NCBI GenBank assembly: GCA_964351655.1
Contig: CAYGPD010000013.1
Span: 1 to 64,000, forward strand
DNA: 64,000 bases
Reading direction: 5' to 3'
Source of the DNA: Hirschia sp964351655
GTDB taxonomy: Bacteria; Pseudomonadota; Alphaproteobacteria; Caulobacterales; Hyphomonadaceae
Shown here: piece after piece, positions 33,942-43,434 of the stretch
Position numbering within the stretch: the stretch's first letter is position 1
How the letters are laid out: every line of letters starts with the position of its first letter
Notes under the pieces: model-generated
What the model saw: only the letters and a program-made list of their open reading frames with translations
What the model was told of the DNA's origin: nothing
Database searches by the model: none
Position numbers and translations under genes: made by a program

Positions 33942-34979
33942 CTACTTAGGCTCATAATCCATTGCAGATGATATGAGCTTGCTTAATGCAGCGTCCGATA
34001 CATTTTTGACTAAATACGCATGGTTATGGTGATTGGGATTGTTGTCATCCATTTGCCATTGGGTCACCCCTCCCTCTTCCCCATCCACGAACATATACCC
34101 CTCCGGCACAACAGAAAACAGGCCTTCAATACCTAGCCCAGCCACGAGCACAGCGGTTTGATCCCAACTCGGACGCCCCTCTAAAAGTGGCGCACCAACA
34201 TCTGTGTGCGGAAGGTAAGGCCCATCCAACCATTGCCCATTGGTGTGCACTCGAGAATGAACGTCATAAGCTCTCTTTACAGGATTTGCATTGGAATTGT
34301 CCGCAAGCGCTTGTCCCGTAATGACCGTTGTTCCCACATCCCAAGGTGAAAATAAAATTTGGCTCGGAAAATTCGCCAACACGTACACCGCGCTAGGCGC
34401 ACCGCCATGGCGTGTCAGATTATACTCGTTTGATCGCTTCAGCACAGATCCACCGGTCACAATCATTTGGCGCACGCTTTGGGATACCAATTCCATACCC
34501 CCATCTGATTTGAGGAGTTTCTCTATTGTCTGCAAATGCCCAACCGAAACAATCACCACATCATCATGTTGCGATAATAGCTGATGATAGAGTTCAACAG
34601 CATCCGGCACCTGATCGCGATGCGTTATATCGTGCGGGAATAGAGCAATATCTTCATTGAGATTTTTATATATCGGCGCTTCTCTTTCCCCCACTTCATT
34701 GCCTTTATATGCGCCTATAAGCAAATCGGGACGTCCAAAATATGTGTTGATCGCATCTATCCCACCCACAGAATCTGGAGATGCGCTATTGGACATAACG
34801 GCCAAGAGTTCAATTTTGCCCTGATCAGCATATGCGTGCAGCATTGCTAGTGCGGCAGCATCATCGCAATCTGTTTGCATGTCCGTTTCAAAGATAACTT
34901 TAACACGCTCTGAACAGGCAGTTGCACTTAAACAAACCATCGCCAAAATCAGCGAACAATATCTCGTTAAAAATGCCAT
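33942..34979 (-). CDS. Exported nucleoside hydrolase (inosine/uridine-preferring family)
   Basis: The 345-residue protein has an N-terminal signal (MAFLTRYCSLILAMVCLSATAC), possibly a lipoprotein. The metal/ribose-binding Asp cluster follows at once (FETDMQTDCDDAAALAMLHA), the counterpart of DTDxGxDD in nucleoside hydrolases, with VSVGHLQTIEKLL and a C-terminal MDDNNPNHHNHAYLV carrying the Asp/His set. It would split the N-glycosidic bond of nucleosides to base and ribose. Most family members are cytoplasmic, so export is noteworthy. Start 34979 is preferred over 35009 because it begins the signal peptide. Confidence 0.85.
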   Translation of the reverse strand: MAFLTRYCSLILAMVCLSATACSERVKVIFETDMQTDCDDAAALAMLHAYADQGKIELLAVMSNSASPDSVGGIDAINTYFGRPDLLIGAYKGNEVGEREAPIYKNLNEDIALFPHDITHRDQVPDAVELYHQLLSQHDDVVIVSVGHLQTIEKLLKSDGGMELVSQSVRQMIVTGGSVLKRSNEYNLTRHGGAPSAVYVLANFPSQILFSPWDVGTTVITGQALADNSNANPVKRAYDVHSRVHTNGQWLDGPYLPHTDVGAPLLEGRPSWDQTAVLVAGLGIEGLFSVVPEGYMFVDGEEGGVTQWQMDDNNPNHHNHAYLVKNVSDAALSKLISSAMDYEPK

Positions 34980-35121
34980 AAAAGCTTTTGTCCTCAAGGC
35001 TATCAGCACACTAGCGAACCCCTGACGACCTTATCCCGTCTAATCGAGAAAAGCTCCCAATAGTCAAGCCATCTAGTCTGCTAACTATAGAATTACTTAG
35101 GATTATTTTCAAAGAAATACT

Positions 35122-35198
35122 TGGTGGTGGGAGGGAGACTTGAACTCCCGACCTCAGGATTATGAGTCCTGCGCTCTAACCAGCTGAGCTACCCCACC
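35122..35198 (-). tRNA. tRNA with CAT anticodon (elongator Met; Ile2 not excluded)
   Basis: A 77-nt cloverleaf on the minus strand, with encoded CCA. The acceptor stem GGTGGGG pairs with TCCCACC (one G-U). The D-arm is TAGCTCAGCTGGTTAGAGC. The anticodon stem CAGGA/TCCTG holds loop CTCATAA (anticodon CAT), and the T-stem GGGAG/CTCCC holds loop TTCAAGT. The acceptor stem starts with a paired G-C, unlike initiator tRNA, so it is the elongator tRNA-Met or, less likely, the lysidine-modified tRNA-Ile(CAT). Confidence 0.95.
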
Positions 35199-35399
35199 AA
35201 ACCGTATCGCCCCTCAGAGCAATCACCAGTCAATAAGCTGCTTAAACAAACAATCTTATTACGGGAAACGGCGCTTATAGTCTGGGTCAACTCACTAGAC
35301 AAGTCATGATTTTCAAGAAAATCACACTTTCTTTTCTAACAGCCAACCCAGACGACACGCTATGCTTCTAATCTATTATAATTAAAAGAATTATTCCTT

Positions 35400-36071
35400 T
35401 TAAGCTGTTTCGCCGCGCATATCTTTGATAAATGCATCCGCCTCAGCGATAGAACGCTCCATATCAGCGATCAAAGCAGACACATCCGTTTCAATTTGCG
35501 CCGCCTCTCCCTCTAGCGATGCAATTGCACGTGAATTCAAATTATGCTTCAAAAATAGAACGCGGTCCTTAAACACAGCAAGCACTGGGTCCATCGAGGC
35601 TGACGCCTTTAACATGCGGCGCTCTAATTCTTCATAGCGCTGTTCAGTTTCTACCAATTGACGTTCACTTGAAGAGCGCATGGATGCAGAGGAATACTGA
35701 TCCAATTCCTTACGCCATTCTTTGAATAGATCTTTAGAAACGATCTGCACATCCTTGACGCGTGTACGCACACGCTCAGCTTCACGCTCAGCACCTTCAT
35801 AAGACGTGTTCAGACGGTTATATGTGGCTTCCAGCTCACCACCATCAATATCCACGACCGCTTTAAACGCATCAAGTGCGGACACGAACTCCTCTTTGGC
35901 ATCTTCTTGAGCTGCTGCCGCTTTAACAACGCGCTCCACTAGAAGATCACGTTTTTCCAGCCCAAAGGATTCCATAGCGCCGTAATACGCGCTTGCGCAG
36001 CCGGAGATAGCAGGTGTTACAAGAATAGTGGCGGTCAATAGTGCCGCGCGGAGTGCAGATTTACGAGACAT
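35400..36071 (-). CDS. DUF2959-family lipoprotein
   Basis: The 223-residue product starts MSRKSALRAALLTATILVTPAISGC, a lipoprotein signal with lipobox ISGC. The mature part is almost entirely charged alpha-helix with heptad-like patterns (ERVVKAAAAQEDAKEEFVSA; YEELERRMLKASASM) and matches DUF2959, whose members are predicted coiled-coil outer-membrane lipoproteins of unknown function. Start 36071 has GAGGGG before it; the in-frame ATG at 36110 would add 13 residues ahead of the signal. Confidence 0.88.
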   Translation of the reverse strand: MSRKSALRAALLTATILVTPAISGCASAYYGAMESFGLEKRDLLVERVVKAAAAQEDAKEEFVSALDAFKAVVDIDGGELEATYNRLNTSYEGAEREAERVRTRVKDVQIVSKDLFKEWRKELDQYSSASMRSSSERQLVETEQRYEELERRMLKASASMDPVLAVFKDRVLFLKHNLNSRAIASLEGEAAQIETDVSALIADMERSIAEADAFIKDMRGETA

Positions 36072-36441
36072 AGCTATCCCCTCAGTTTTATAGTTAATGT
36101 CGTTACACATAGGGATACAATGCGTTGCTATAAAAGGCCAATGTCTTTATCGAGAAAATTGCAGCTCCTGTGTAGATTTACCAAGAAAAATGAAGCAATC
36201 TCAGATTGTGGTGCGAAGATTATAATTCATGCTTGCATCTTGATCTTACTTGGAAACTGCATAATTTGATCCGCACACGGACACGAACAACTTTCTCAAC
36301 TTACCTTCCGGCAGCTCATTTCTTGCGCGCCACATAACATGACCAATTTGTCATGTGGGGCATTTTTGTTTGACAATACCCCTATTTTCGTGCAGCGTAA
36401 GGCAAATTAATTCACAATATATAGGGTTTGTTGGAATACTC

Positions 36442-36948
36442 ATGTCGCTAGAACTAGACTCAATTGATGCTAAAATCCTCGACCTGATCCAAAGAGACGC
36501 AGGTATGTCAGTCGCAGATATTGCCGAAGCTGTTGGCTTATCTTCTTCTCCGTGCTGGAGACGTATTAAGCGTATGGAAGAGCAAGGGCTCATCGAACGT
36601 CGCGTAACGCTTCTTAACCATCAAAAACTTGGGCTTGGCTTTGAAGTCATCGCGAATGTAAAATTAACCCTTCCCTCACGTGAAAATCTAGATCAATTTG
36701 AACGCGCAATTGATGAATGGCCTGAAGTTGTGGAATGCATGACTGTGACAGGTGCAGTGGATTATTTCATTCGAATCATCACAACAGATATTCACGCTTA
36801 CGATAATTTCTTGCGCGACAAACTATTAGGCCTTGGTCTTGTATCTGATATTCAGTCACGCATTGTCGTTAATGTTTCCAAGCGCACAACAGCTGCACCG
36901 CTCGGCCTAATCTCTCCCTTCATTACAGAACCTGCGACAATCGAATAA
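36442..36948 (+). CDS. Lrp/AsnC-family transcriptional regulator
   Basis: The 168-residue regulator has an N-terminal HTH (LDSIDAKILDLIQRDAGMSV, then ADIAEAVGLSSSPCWRRIKR) and a C-terminal RAM/AsnC effector-binding domain (VVECMTVTGAVDYFIRIITT). Start 36442 is chosen because MSLELDSIDAKIL is the family N-terminus; upstream in-frame codons do not fit. Members sense amino acids and form octamers. Targets are unknown. Confidence 0.92.
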   Translation: MSLELDSIDAKILDLIQRDAGMSVADIAEAVGLSSSPCWRRIKRMEEQGLIERRVTLLNHQKLGLGFEVIANVKLTLPSRENLDQFERAIDEWPEVVECMTVTGAVDYFIRIITTDIHAYDNFLRDKLLGLGLVSDIQSRIVVNVSKRTTAAPLGLISPFITEPATIE

Positions 36949-37003
36949 ATTCTATTTAATTCAAAATTCCGATTTACGTAGTTAGCGATAGAATTTGGAC
37001 AAC

Positions 37004-37041
37004 AAAAAAGGCCACACCCATAAAAGGTGCGGCCTTTTTAT
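37004..37041. terminator. Bidirectional terminator between the Lrp and thiolase genes
   Basis: AAAAAGGCCACACC pairs with GGTGCGGCCTTTTT with a single mismatch. It lies between two convergent genes, with an A-run and a T-run on its two sides. Confidence 0.85.
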
Positions 37042-37063
37042 TTAACTCAATTCAAACTCACGC

Positions 37064-38239
37064 TTACATACGCTCAACAGCAAGAGCAATTCCCTCACCA
37101 CCACCGATACAGAGAGATGCAACCCCCTTCTTAGCGCCTTTTTGTTCCATCGCATTCAGCAAAGTCACGACAACACGCGCACCAGACGCACCGATTGGGT
37201 GACCCATTGCACATGCACCACCATTCACATTCACTTTATCATGCGAAATGCCTAGTTCTTTCATGGCAATCATCGGCACGACAGCGAATGCTTCATTGAT
37301 CTCCCACAAGTCCACATCATTTACACTCCAGCCAGCTTTATCCAAAGCTTTTTGGATCGCAGGCACAGGCGCAGTCGTAAAATATTTTGGCTCGTGTGCA
37401 TGTGCAGCACTGCTTACGATACGCGCAAGCGGCTTCAAGCCACGCTTCTTAGCTTCTGATTCAAGCATCATCACCAAAGCTGCGGCCCCGTCAGAAATCG
37501 CTGACGCATTTGCAGCTGTCACAGTTCCATCTTTTGTGAATGCCGGACGTAGGCTCGGAATTTTTTCCGGACGCGCTTCGCGTGGCAATTGATCCTCATC
37601 AACAGTCACATCGCCCTTACGTGTTTTGACCGTTACAGGCACGATCTCACGTTTAAAGCGACCCTCTTTTGTTGCAGCCTGCGCACGAGACAATGTCTCT
37701 AATGCATACGCATCTTGTTGCTCACGTGTAAATTGATACTCAACAGCCACTTGATCAGCGAACACCCCCATTGGGTTGCCTTCATACGCATCCTCAAGAC
37801 CATCTTTCGCCATGTGGTCAATCGTTTGGCCAGCCCCATATTTTAGGCCCGCACGCATATTGATCATGTGCGGCGCATTCGTCATGCTTTCCATACCGCC
37901 AACAACAACGATTTGTGCTTCACCCGCGAGCAGAGCATTACGCCCCATCACAGCCGCTTGCATACCAGAACCACACATTTTATTGATGGTCGTTGCTTCA
38001 ACAGACTGAGGCATATCAGCTTTCAGCACGGATTGACGCGCTGGCGCTTGTCCTTGTCCACCCGGCAAACAGTTTCCCATAATCACTTCTTGAACATCAG
38101 AACCAGCAACACCTGCATCTTTCAGCGCGCCTTTAATGGCAACAGCACCAAGCTCGTTAGCAGACATGCCAGCTAGATCACCAAGCAAGCCACCCATCGG
38201 TGTGCGTGCCATTCCAACGATTACAACTGAATCACTCAT
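37064..38239 (-). CDS. Acetyl-CoA C-acetyltransferase (thiolase)
   Basis: This 391-residue thiolase interconverts two acetyl-CoA and acetoacetyl-CoA + CoA. The nucleophilic Cys is in INKMCGSGMQAAVMG (near residue 89). The catalytic His is in GACAMGHPIGASGARVV and the second Cys in SLCIGGGEGIALAVERM at the C-terminus. The length and the biosynthetic-type motifs fit PhaA/AtoB. No phaB or other pathway genes lie nearby, so the pathway (PHB synthesis, ketone use or mevalonate-type) is open. AGGGA precedes the ATG. Confidence 0.95.
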   Translation of the reverse strand: MSDSVVIVGMARTPMGGLLGDLAGMSANELGAVAIKGALKDAGVAGSDVQEVIMGNCLPGGQGQAPARQSVLKADMPQSVEATTINKMCGSGMQAAVMGRNALLAGEAQIVVVGGMESMTNAPHMINMRAGLKYGAGQTIDHMAKDGLEDAYEGNPMGVFADQVAVEYQFTREQQDAYALETLSRAQAATKEGRFKREIVPVTVKTRKGDVTVDEDQLPREARPEKIPSLRPAFTKDGTVTAANASAISDGAAALVMMLESEAKKRGLKPLARIVSSAAHAHEPKYFTTAPVPAIQKALDKAGWSVNDVDLWEINEAFAVVPMIAMKELGISHDKVNVNGGACAMGHPIGASGARVVVTLLNAMEQKGAKKGVASLCIGGGEGIALAVERM

Positions 38240-38454
38240 ATCATTGTCCCTATACAGCTTTGTACTGATTTCATTATATTGATGTGCTGCGATGCAACAA
38301 ACTCTTAATTATATCTAATGCCAACTTCGCCAATGTTCAATACCACGAACTCAACAACATTCTTTTTCAACTCTTAGGCTTATCGTGGTTTAAATTTCTA
38401 AACATATCTGTTCTAATAGCAAATAACACCGCTTCAACAGTTGATGAAACAATT

Positions 38455-39096
38455 ATGCCCCTAAAATCAAAATCCCCCGAACAACATAGTTGGTATGAAG
38501 ATCTTTTCGCGATGATCTTGGGGTTGTCCCTCATCAGCTTCGGTGTCGTGATGTATCTCGAAACGCAAGTTTTCACTGGCGGCATGGCCGGCTTCTCTCT
38601 TCTCTTGCAATATGCAACAGGATGGGAGTTCAGCACGATATTCTTTGTCGCCAATCTGCCCTTCTATATTCTTGCATTCTTACGCATGGGCTTATTGTTC
38701 ACAGTAAAAACATTTTTAATCGTGACGCTTATCTCAGTCTTTTCCAAAATACTGCCAATCTGGGTTCAGTTTTCATCCCTCGACCCGCTCTTCGCATCTA
38801 TTTTTGGAGGATTGCTCATAGGCAGCGGCATACTCTTCCTTTTCCGCCACCGCGCTGGTGTCGGCGGCATGAGCATTTTTGCGCAATTTTTACAAGACAA
38901 AAACCTCGTCAATGCAGGATATTTCATGCTGGGATTTGATGTTCTTGTTCTGGTGTCTGGCTTTTTTGTCCTACCATGGGAAAGTGTATTGATCTCCATA
39001 GCTGGTGCCGTCGCCACCAATCTCGTTATCGCGGTCAATCACAGACCCGGACGTTACACAGGTATGAGCATTGAAAAACACGTCTTAGGGCGATAA
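38455..39096 (+). CDS. YitT-family membrane protein
   Basis: The 213-residue inner-membrane protein has five to six hydrophobic segments and the YitT/YczE signature LETQVFTGGMAGFSLLLQYA near the first loop and RHRAGVGGMSIFAQFLQD in the middle. Bacillus YitT proteins are longer and carry a DUF2179 domain, which is missing here. Start 38455 (MPLKSKSPEQHSWYED) is preferred; an extension to 38284 lacks family similarity. Function is unknown in the family. Confidence 0.85.
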   Translation: MPLKSKSPEQHSWYEDLFAMILGLSLISFGVVMYLETQVFTGGMAGFSLLLQYATGWEFSTIFFVANLPFYILAFLRMGLLFTVKTFLIVTLISVFSKILPIWVQFSSLDPLFASIFGGLLIGSGILFLFRHRAGVGGMSIFAQFLQDKNLVNAGYFMLGFDVLVLVSGFFVLPWESVLISIAGAVATNLVIAVNHRPGRYTGMSIEKHVLGR

Positions 39097-39150
39097 ATCA
39101 TCCCCTTTACGTCTATCCCCTCATGGCGTTCACACATAAAGGTTCAGCCC

Positions 39151-39603
39151 GTGAAATCTCTATTCTTGTCTACCTGTATCGCAGTTTCTGCCCTCGCACC
39201 CGCTTATGCAGACACAACGATCCGCAGCAACTGGTCCGCCGCAAACGCAATTGAAACCCACATTATCAACGCAGCAGGCACGCCTGATAAACCCAACAAA
39301 AATTACAAGCCCCGCGCCTTCGTCACAGAAATCTGCTATGATCGCGGCAAGCCCGACAGCATCGTTGTGCACGTTGACGGCAAATCTGCCACGTCACATT
39401 TAGCCAAAAATGCATGTGTTATTCTGCAAGGCCAATACAGCATCACCGTAGAGACAGACCAAAGCTATAGCGATGCTGAAGCACCGGCTGGGCATTTGCA
39501 ATTCATCTTGCCAACACAAGTTACCACCCAAAAGACGACGCAAACCATTACGCGTCGCCTCTTAGATGCCACAAAAGCCCCTGACCTTAATTCTGAAGAC
39601 TAA
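39151..39603 (+). CDS. Hypothetical secreted protein, 150 residues
   Basis: A signal peptide (MKSLFLSTCIAVSALAPAYA) ends in a plausible Ala-x-Ala site. The mature part has two Cys (TEICYDRG; KNACVILQG), likely a disulfide, and beta-strand-like periodicity, with a polar C-terminal tail. The start is GTG at 39151 with AAAGG about 9 nt before it. It overlaps the end of mnmA by 4 nt in convergent orientation. I recognise no family. Confidence 0.7.
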   Translation: MKSLFLSTCIAVSALAPAYADTTIRSNWSAANAIETHIINAAGTPDKPNKNYKPRAFVTEICYDRGKPDSIVVHVDGKSATSHLAKNACVILQGQYSITVETDQSYSDAEAPAGHLQFILPTQVTTQKTTQTITRRLLDATKAPDLNSED

Positions 39604-40814
39604 GCGTCCACACGTGGGGCTGGATCAGCATCATATGCCGATACAGTCCCCGTAATGAAACCGCCGCCCAATACGCGCGACGCATCGCCCGTGGAATACA
39701 GAACACATGCTTGACCGGGCGCAACACCCTCTTCAGCGTCATCAAAGCGAAAACCAGGCTGACCATTCACAAGCGTCATAACACCTGATTTTGGTGGCCG
39801 TGTTGACCGCACACGCGCAAGTGCAGGCGTATTTGATGCGCACGCCTCTTCCAAAGATTGTGCGCCAAGCCAATTGCTCTCGCCCATGCTAAGCGCACGT
39901 GTCTCCAGCGCCTCACGTGGCCCCACAATCACCTGACGTTTGCCAGCATCAATCTTCACCACATAAATCGGCTCACCTGTCGCCACACCCAATCCACGGC
40001 GTTGGCCGACAGTGTATTTAATCACACCATCATGCTCACCCAGCACGCGCCCATCCATGTGTACAATCTCGCCTTTACGCCCAGACCCCGGACGTAGTTT
40101 CTCAACAATAGCGGTGTATTTTCCATCCGGCACAAAACAAATATCTTGGCTGTCAGGCTTTGCCGCAACCTCAAGGCCCAGCGCAGACGCTGCCTTACGC
40201 GTACTTTCCTTATTCATCCCCCCCAAAGGAAAGCGCAAATAATCCAATTGCTCATGCGTGGTTGCAAACAAGAAGTAAGATTGATCCTTGTCAGGGTCAG
40301 CCGCACGCGCCAACTCTGGTCCGTCCGCCCCCATCACGCGCCGAATATAATGGCCCGTCGCCATACAATCAGCACCAAGGTCTTTGGAAGTTTCCAGTAG
40401 ATCTCTAAACTTCACAGTCTGATTACAGCGCACACATGGAATAGGTGTTGATCCTGCCAAATAAGTGTCTGCAAAATCTTCCATCACTTGCTCTTTAAAG
40501 CGGCTCTCATAATCAAGCACATAGTGAGGAATACCTAATGCATCACACGCCCGCCGCGCATCGTGAATATCTTGCCCCGCACAACACGCACCCTGTTTTT
40601 TCAAGGCAGCACCGTGATCATACAGCTGCAAAGTCACACCCACGACATCATAGCCAGCATGATGTAGAAGCGCAGCCACTACAGTGGAATCGACGCCGCC
40701 AGACATTGCGGCGACAACGCGCGTTTCACTCCGGGGTTTATCAAAGCCAAGATCAAGATCAGCGCCAGCCAGAATCTCTTTCATCCCGGGCGCATTCAAA
40801 GCGTCAGTAATCAT
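39600..40814 (-). CDS. mnmA: tRNA-specific 2-thiouridylase MnmA
   Basis: MnmA puts sulfur on U34 of tRNA-Lys, -Glu and -Gln, using ATP and a persulfide relay. The PP-loop motif AAMSGGVDSTVVAALLHHAG is present. The catalytic Cys pair is in IPCVRCNQTVKF and DSQDICFV, and ACCAGQDIHDARRACDALGI and YTVGQRRGLGV are family motifs. Start 40814 (MITDALNAP) is preferred because GGAGAGG lies 8 nt upstream, giving 404 residues. An ATG at 40865 adds 17 residues with a weak ribosome site. Either form carries an N-terminal extension of about 35 residues before the PP-loop domain. Confidence 0.95.
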   Translation of the reverse strand: MITDALNAPGMKEILAGADLDLGFDKPRSETRVVAAMSGGVDSTVVAALLHHAGYDVVGVTLQLYDHGAALKKQGACCAGQDIHDARRACDALGIPHYVLDYESRFKEQVMEDFADTYLAGSTPIPCVRCNQTVKFRDLLETSKDLGADCMATGHYIRRVMGADGPELARAADPDKDQSYFLFATTHEQLDYLRFPLGGMNKESTRKAASALGLEVAAKPDSQDICFVPDGKYTAIVEKLRPGSGRKGEIVHMDGRVLGEHDGVIKYTVGQRRGLGVATGEPIYVVKIDAGKRQVIVGPREALETRALSMGESNWLGAQSLEEACASNTPALARVRSTRPPKSGVMTLVNGQPGFRFDDAEEGVAPGQACVLYSTGDASRVLGGGFITGTVSAYDADPAPRVDA

Positions 40815-41032
40815 TTTTTCCTCTCCAATGGCTTCAAGGGCCAAAGCAGCATCTGTTAAACTCATTCGCCCAACTTCGGGCAGCGGTCTTCATACCGCAA
40901 AACCACCTAAAGGCCCAGCCTTGAGTTTACACCACTCTTTTTGGGACACTTTTAGAAAATATTGGTTCCAATTTCTGGTGCAATTTTTGCTTACCTCTCC
41001 CCCATAAAATTAAAATCCTATTGGGGACGATC

Positions 41033-41791
41033 ATGAAGGTCGATTTTGAAAACAGCGCTTTAATACACAAAAACATTTGGAACGACGAAAGATATTTCCC
41101 GTTAGAGCAACTCGATGAAGATGGCTATTTGGCACTTGAAAATTTCGTTCATCCTGCCAGCGTAGAAGAAGCTAAAGTCCGCATTGATGCTCTTTTTGAA
41201 AATTACCAAAGCCTCCCCAAAGAGAGCGTTGGTGATCTAAATGCTGATAGTCATTTGTCTGTTGGATCACGCGTTCCAGAAATCAGGCAAACTGTCCAAA
41301 TTGACCCTGCTTTGCGGGAAACAACTATATTTAAGCAAGCTGAAAAAATCGCAAAAATCTATATCGGTCCAGATGCAGAACTCACTTTTGATCATGCGAT
41401 ATATAAACATCCCCACAGCATGACACGTGTTCACTGGCACCAAGACCTAATCTATCATCCAATGCGCATTTTTTCTCCGCGCAAAATCCATTTCTGGATA
41501 CCATTTCAGCCCGTAACTGAGAATAATGGCTGTATGCAATTCATTAAAGGAAGCCACAAACGCGCACTCCAAAAACATCAGAAATTAAATGCATTCAGCG
41601 ATCTAAAATACACAGAGAATGTAGACTTAGATAATGCAGTTATCTGCGAACTTCCTCTTGGCGGTGCAACAATCCACTTGGGCAAAACACTTCATTGCAC
41701 AGCCCCAAACCTATCTCAAAACATTAGACGTGCATGGATTTTACAATTTAGTGCACACCCATTGAAGTTTTGGAAAAATTCAAAGTCGTAA
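41033..41791 (+). CDS. Phytanoyl-CoA dioxygenase (PhyH)-family protein
   Basis: This 252-residue Fe(II)/2-oxoglutarate oxygenase has the iron-binding HxD in VHWHQDLIYHP (about residues 136-146), the distal His in ATIHLGKTLHCTAPN, and the 2-oxoglutarate Arg in IRRAWILQF. Members hydroxylate diverse small molecules or fatty acyl chains. The substrate is not predictable. The N-terminus LEQLDEDGYLALENFVHP is typical for the family. GGGGAC precedes ATG 41033. Confidence 0.88.
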   Translation: MKVDFENSALIHKNIWNDERYFPLEQLDEDGYLALENFVHPASVEEAKVRIDALFENYQSLPKESVGDLNADSHLSVGSRVPEIRQTVQIDPALRETTIFKQAEKIAKIYIGPDAELTFDHAIYKHPHSMTRVHWHQDLIYHPMRIFSPRKIHFWIPFQPVTENNGCMQFIKGSHKRALQKHQKLNAFSDLKYTENVDLDNAVICELPLGGATIHLGKTLHCTAPNLSQNIRRAWILQFSAHPLKFWKNSKS

Positions 41792-41950
41792 AGATGAAAA
41801 CTATCTCAGGTTTTCAGTTTCAATAAGTGTAGCCCAAGAAAGTCCGTCCGGAAATTTCCGTCAGTTTATTTAACTTTGAGACACCATATTGCACCGTTTT
41901 TGCAATTGACCCTCTAGCGATGAACCGCTTTTTCAAATTGGGACAATTCC

Positions 41951-42502
41951 ATGTTAGAGACAATTCTCTCCAACAGCCTTAAAGGTGCATTATTGGGCGC
42001 AGGGCTAGGCTTGGTAGGGTTGCCCATCGCCTACCTTATTATTCAACTCATCGACAACCCATCGAAGAAAGTTGTAAAAACGAACTTTGTCGTCAACTTT
42101 ACTTTTGTCATAGGTTTTCTATTTTTCGGAGCCTTAATAGCCCTTCCATATGCTTTCAATGACATGATCACCCTCAATACCCAGCATGGGTTTGCTATTG
42201 TATTCGCGACAATTGCATTGGGCTGTCTGCTTTGTTTATTTGATGCAAGCAAACGTCAAATCACATGGTTTGATGATGGCATCATGATTCATCGCTGGAA
42301 TAGCGCACAAGAATTTTACAAGTGGAAACAGATCACATGCATTGAATGGGATCCTGTCTTACATATCTGGCGCATGTATCTTGATGATGACAACACTTTT
42401 GCCATCCATCCGCTCATGACAGGCGCATCTCGTTTTCTCGAAGTCGCGCTTGAGAAATCCCATTTATTCACCCAAGGCAAATATTCTCACCTGCGCGGAT
42501 AA
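41951..42502 (+). CDS. Hypothetical membrane protein with PH-like C-terminus
   Basis: The 183-residue protein has three hydrophobic segments (ALLGAGLGLVGLPIAYLIIQ; FVVNFTFVIGFLFFGALIAL; GFAIVFATIALGCLLCLF). A soluble domain of about 85 residues follows, with alternating strands (ITWFDDGIMIHRWNSAQEFYK, then WKQITCIEWDP) that resembles bacterial PH-like domains. It is convergent with flgL. No function is known to me. Confidence 0.68.
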   Translation: MLETILSNSLKGALLGAGLGLVGLPIAYLIIQLIDNPSKKVVKTNFVVNFTFVIGFLFFGALIALPYAFNDMITLNTQHGFAIVFATIALGCLLCLFDASKRQITWFDDGIMIHRWNSAQEFYKWKQITCIEWDPVLHIWRMYLDDDNTFAIHPLMTGASRFLEVALEKSHLFTQGKYSHLRG

Positions 42503-42509
42503 TTTATCC

Positions 42510-43415
42510 TTACAAAACATCCAATAGTGTAAGCCCGCGCACAGCATTAAATACACTCGCCGACGCTTGATAGGATGTTTGCGCATTGTTGAGCTTCACG
42601 GCGACCTCAGCCAAATCAACATCAACAATATTACCGATTGAACTCGCCAATGTGTTGAGTTGCAATTGTTGACGTTCAATTGCACTTTCTACGCGCTCTT
42701 GCGTGCGTCCATTTTCTGCTTGCAACTGCACCATGCCTTGCGTTGCATCATCTATTGCTCCTAGTTGCGCTTGCAAAGCCGTTTTCTGAGCGTCAGACAT
42801 TGGACCAGGATATGGGCCACCTGCCGCTAAATCCTTCAGCAACGTAAAAACTTCCAAAGCTGCTTCAGAGGCGACAGGTGCCATTGAAATATCTTGATAG
42901 CCATCGACACTCACCTTTTGCTCTTGAGCACCTTGCTCAAATGCCGTTGCTATTGGGTTAGCCGCAAGATCAGCAAGACTGGCAACTTTTACTGGAGGCT
43001 TGTCATAGCGCGTCCCACCAAAGGAGTAATTTCCAGCAATCTGCAAATTAAATACATCTTTGATAACTTGAAACGCTTCCTCAAGCTTTGAATCAATAGT
43101 GGATGGCCCATTCAAACTCGTGTCTTGCAAAATCGCATCTCGCAATTGTCCCAACACCTCATCGGCACGTCCCAGCATGGCATCTTGCATTGAAAGTCGC
43201 GTATTTAGCTCAGCAGCATTATCCACGCGCGATTGTATATTGGCTTGCAATCTTGAGCTGGACACGAGCGTATGCGTTTGCGCGCCATAGCCTTTTAGAT
43301 CCGTCGCCTTGGTTTGGGATGCCGTCTGATTGGAGACTTCAAACAAAGTCTTCTGCGACTTTTGCAAGTCACGTAGAGCATTTTGAGAAATCATGGCAGT
43401 CGAAATACGTGTCAT
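42510..43415 (-). CDS. flgL: Flagellar hook-filament junction protein FlgL
   Basis: FlgL (HAP3) forms the second ring of the junction between hook and flagellin filament and is secreted by the flagellar type III apparatus. The 301-residue protein has the flagellin-like N-terminal helix (MTRISTAMISQNALRDLQKS) and C-terminal helix (VKLNNAQTSYQASASVFNAV), with ISGNYSFGG-like IAGNYSFGGTRYDKPPV in the middle. It lies 19 nt downstream of flgK on the same strand, forming a flgK-flgL operon. Confidence 0.93.
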   Translation of the reverse strand: MTRISTAMISQNALRDLQKSQKTLFEVSNQTASQTKATDLKGYGAQTHTLVSSSRLQANIQSRVDNAAELNTRLSMQDAMLGRADEVLGQLRDAILQDTSLNGPSTIDSKLEEAFQVIKDVFNLQIAGNYSFGGTRYDKPPVKVASLADLAANPIATAFEQGAQEQKVSVDGYQDISMAPVASEAALEVFTLLKDLAAGGPYPGPMSDAQKTALQAQLGAIDDATQGMVQLQAENGRTQERVESAIERQQLQLNTLASSIGNIVDVDLAEVAVKLNNAQTSYQASASVFNAVRGLTLLDVL

Positions 43416-43434
43416 ATCAGCTTACCTTCTATCC

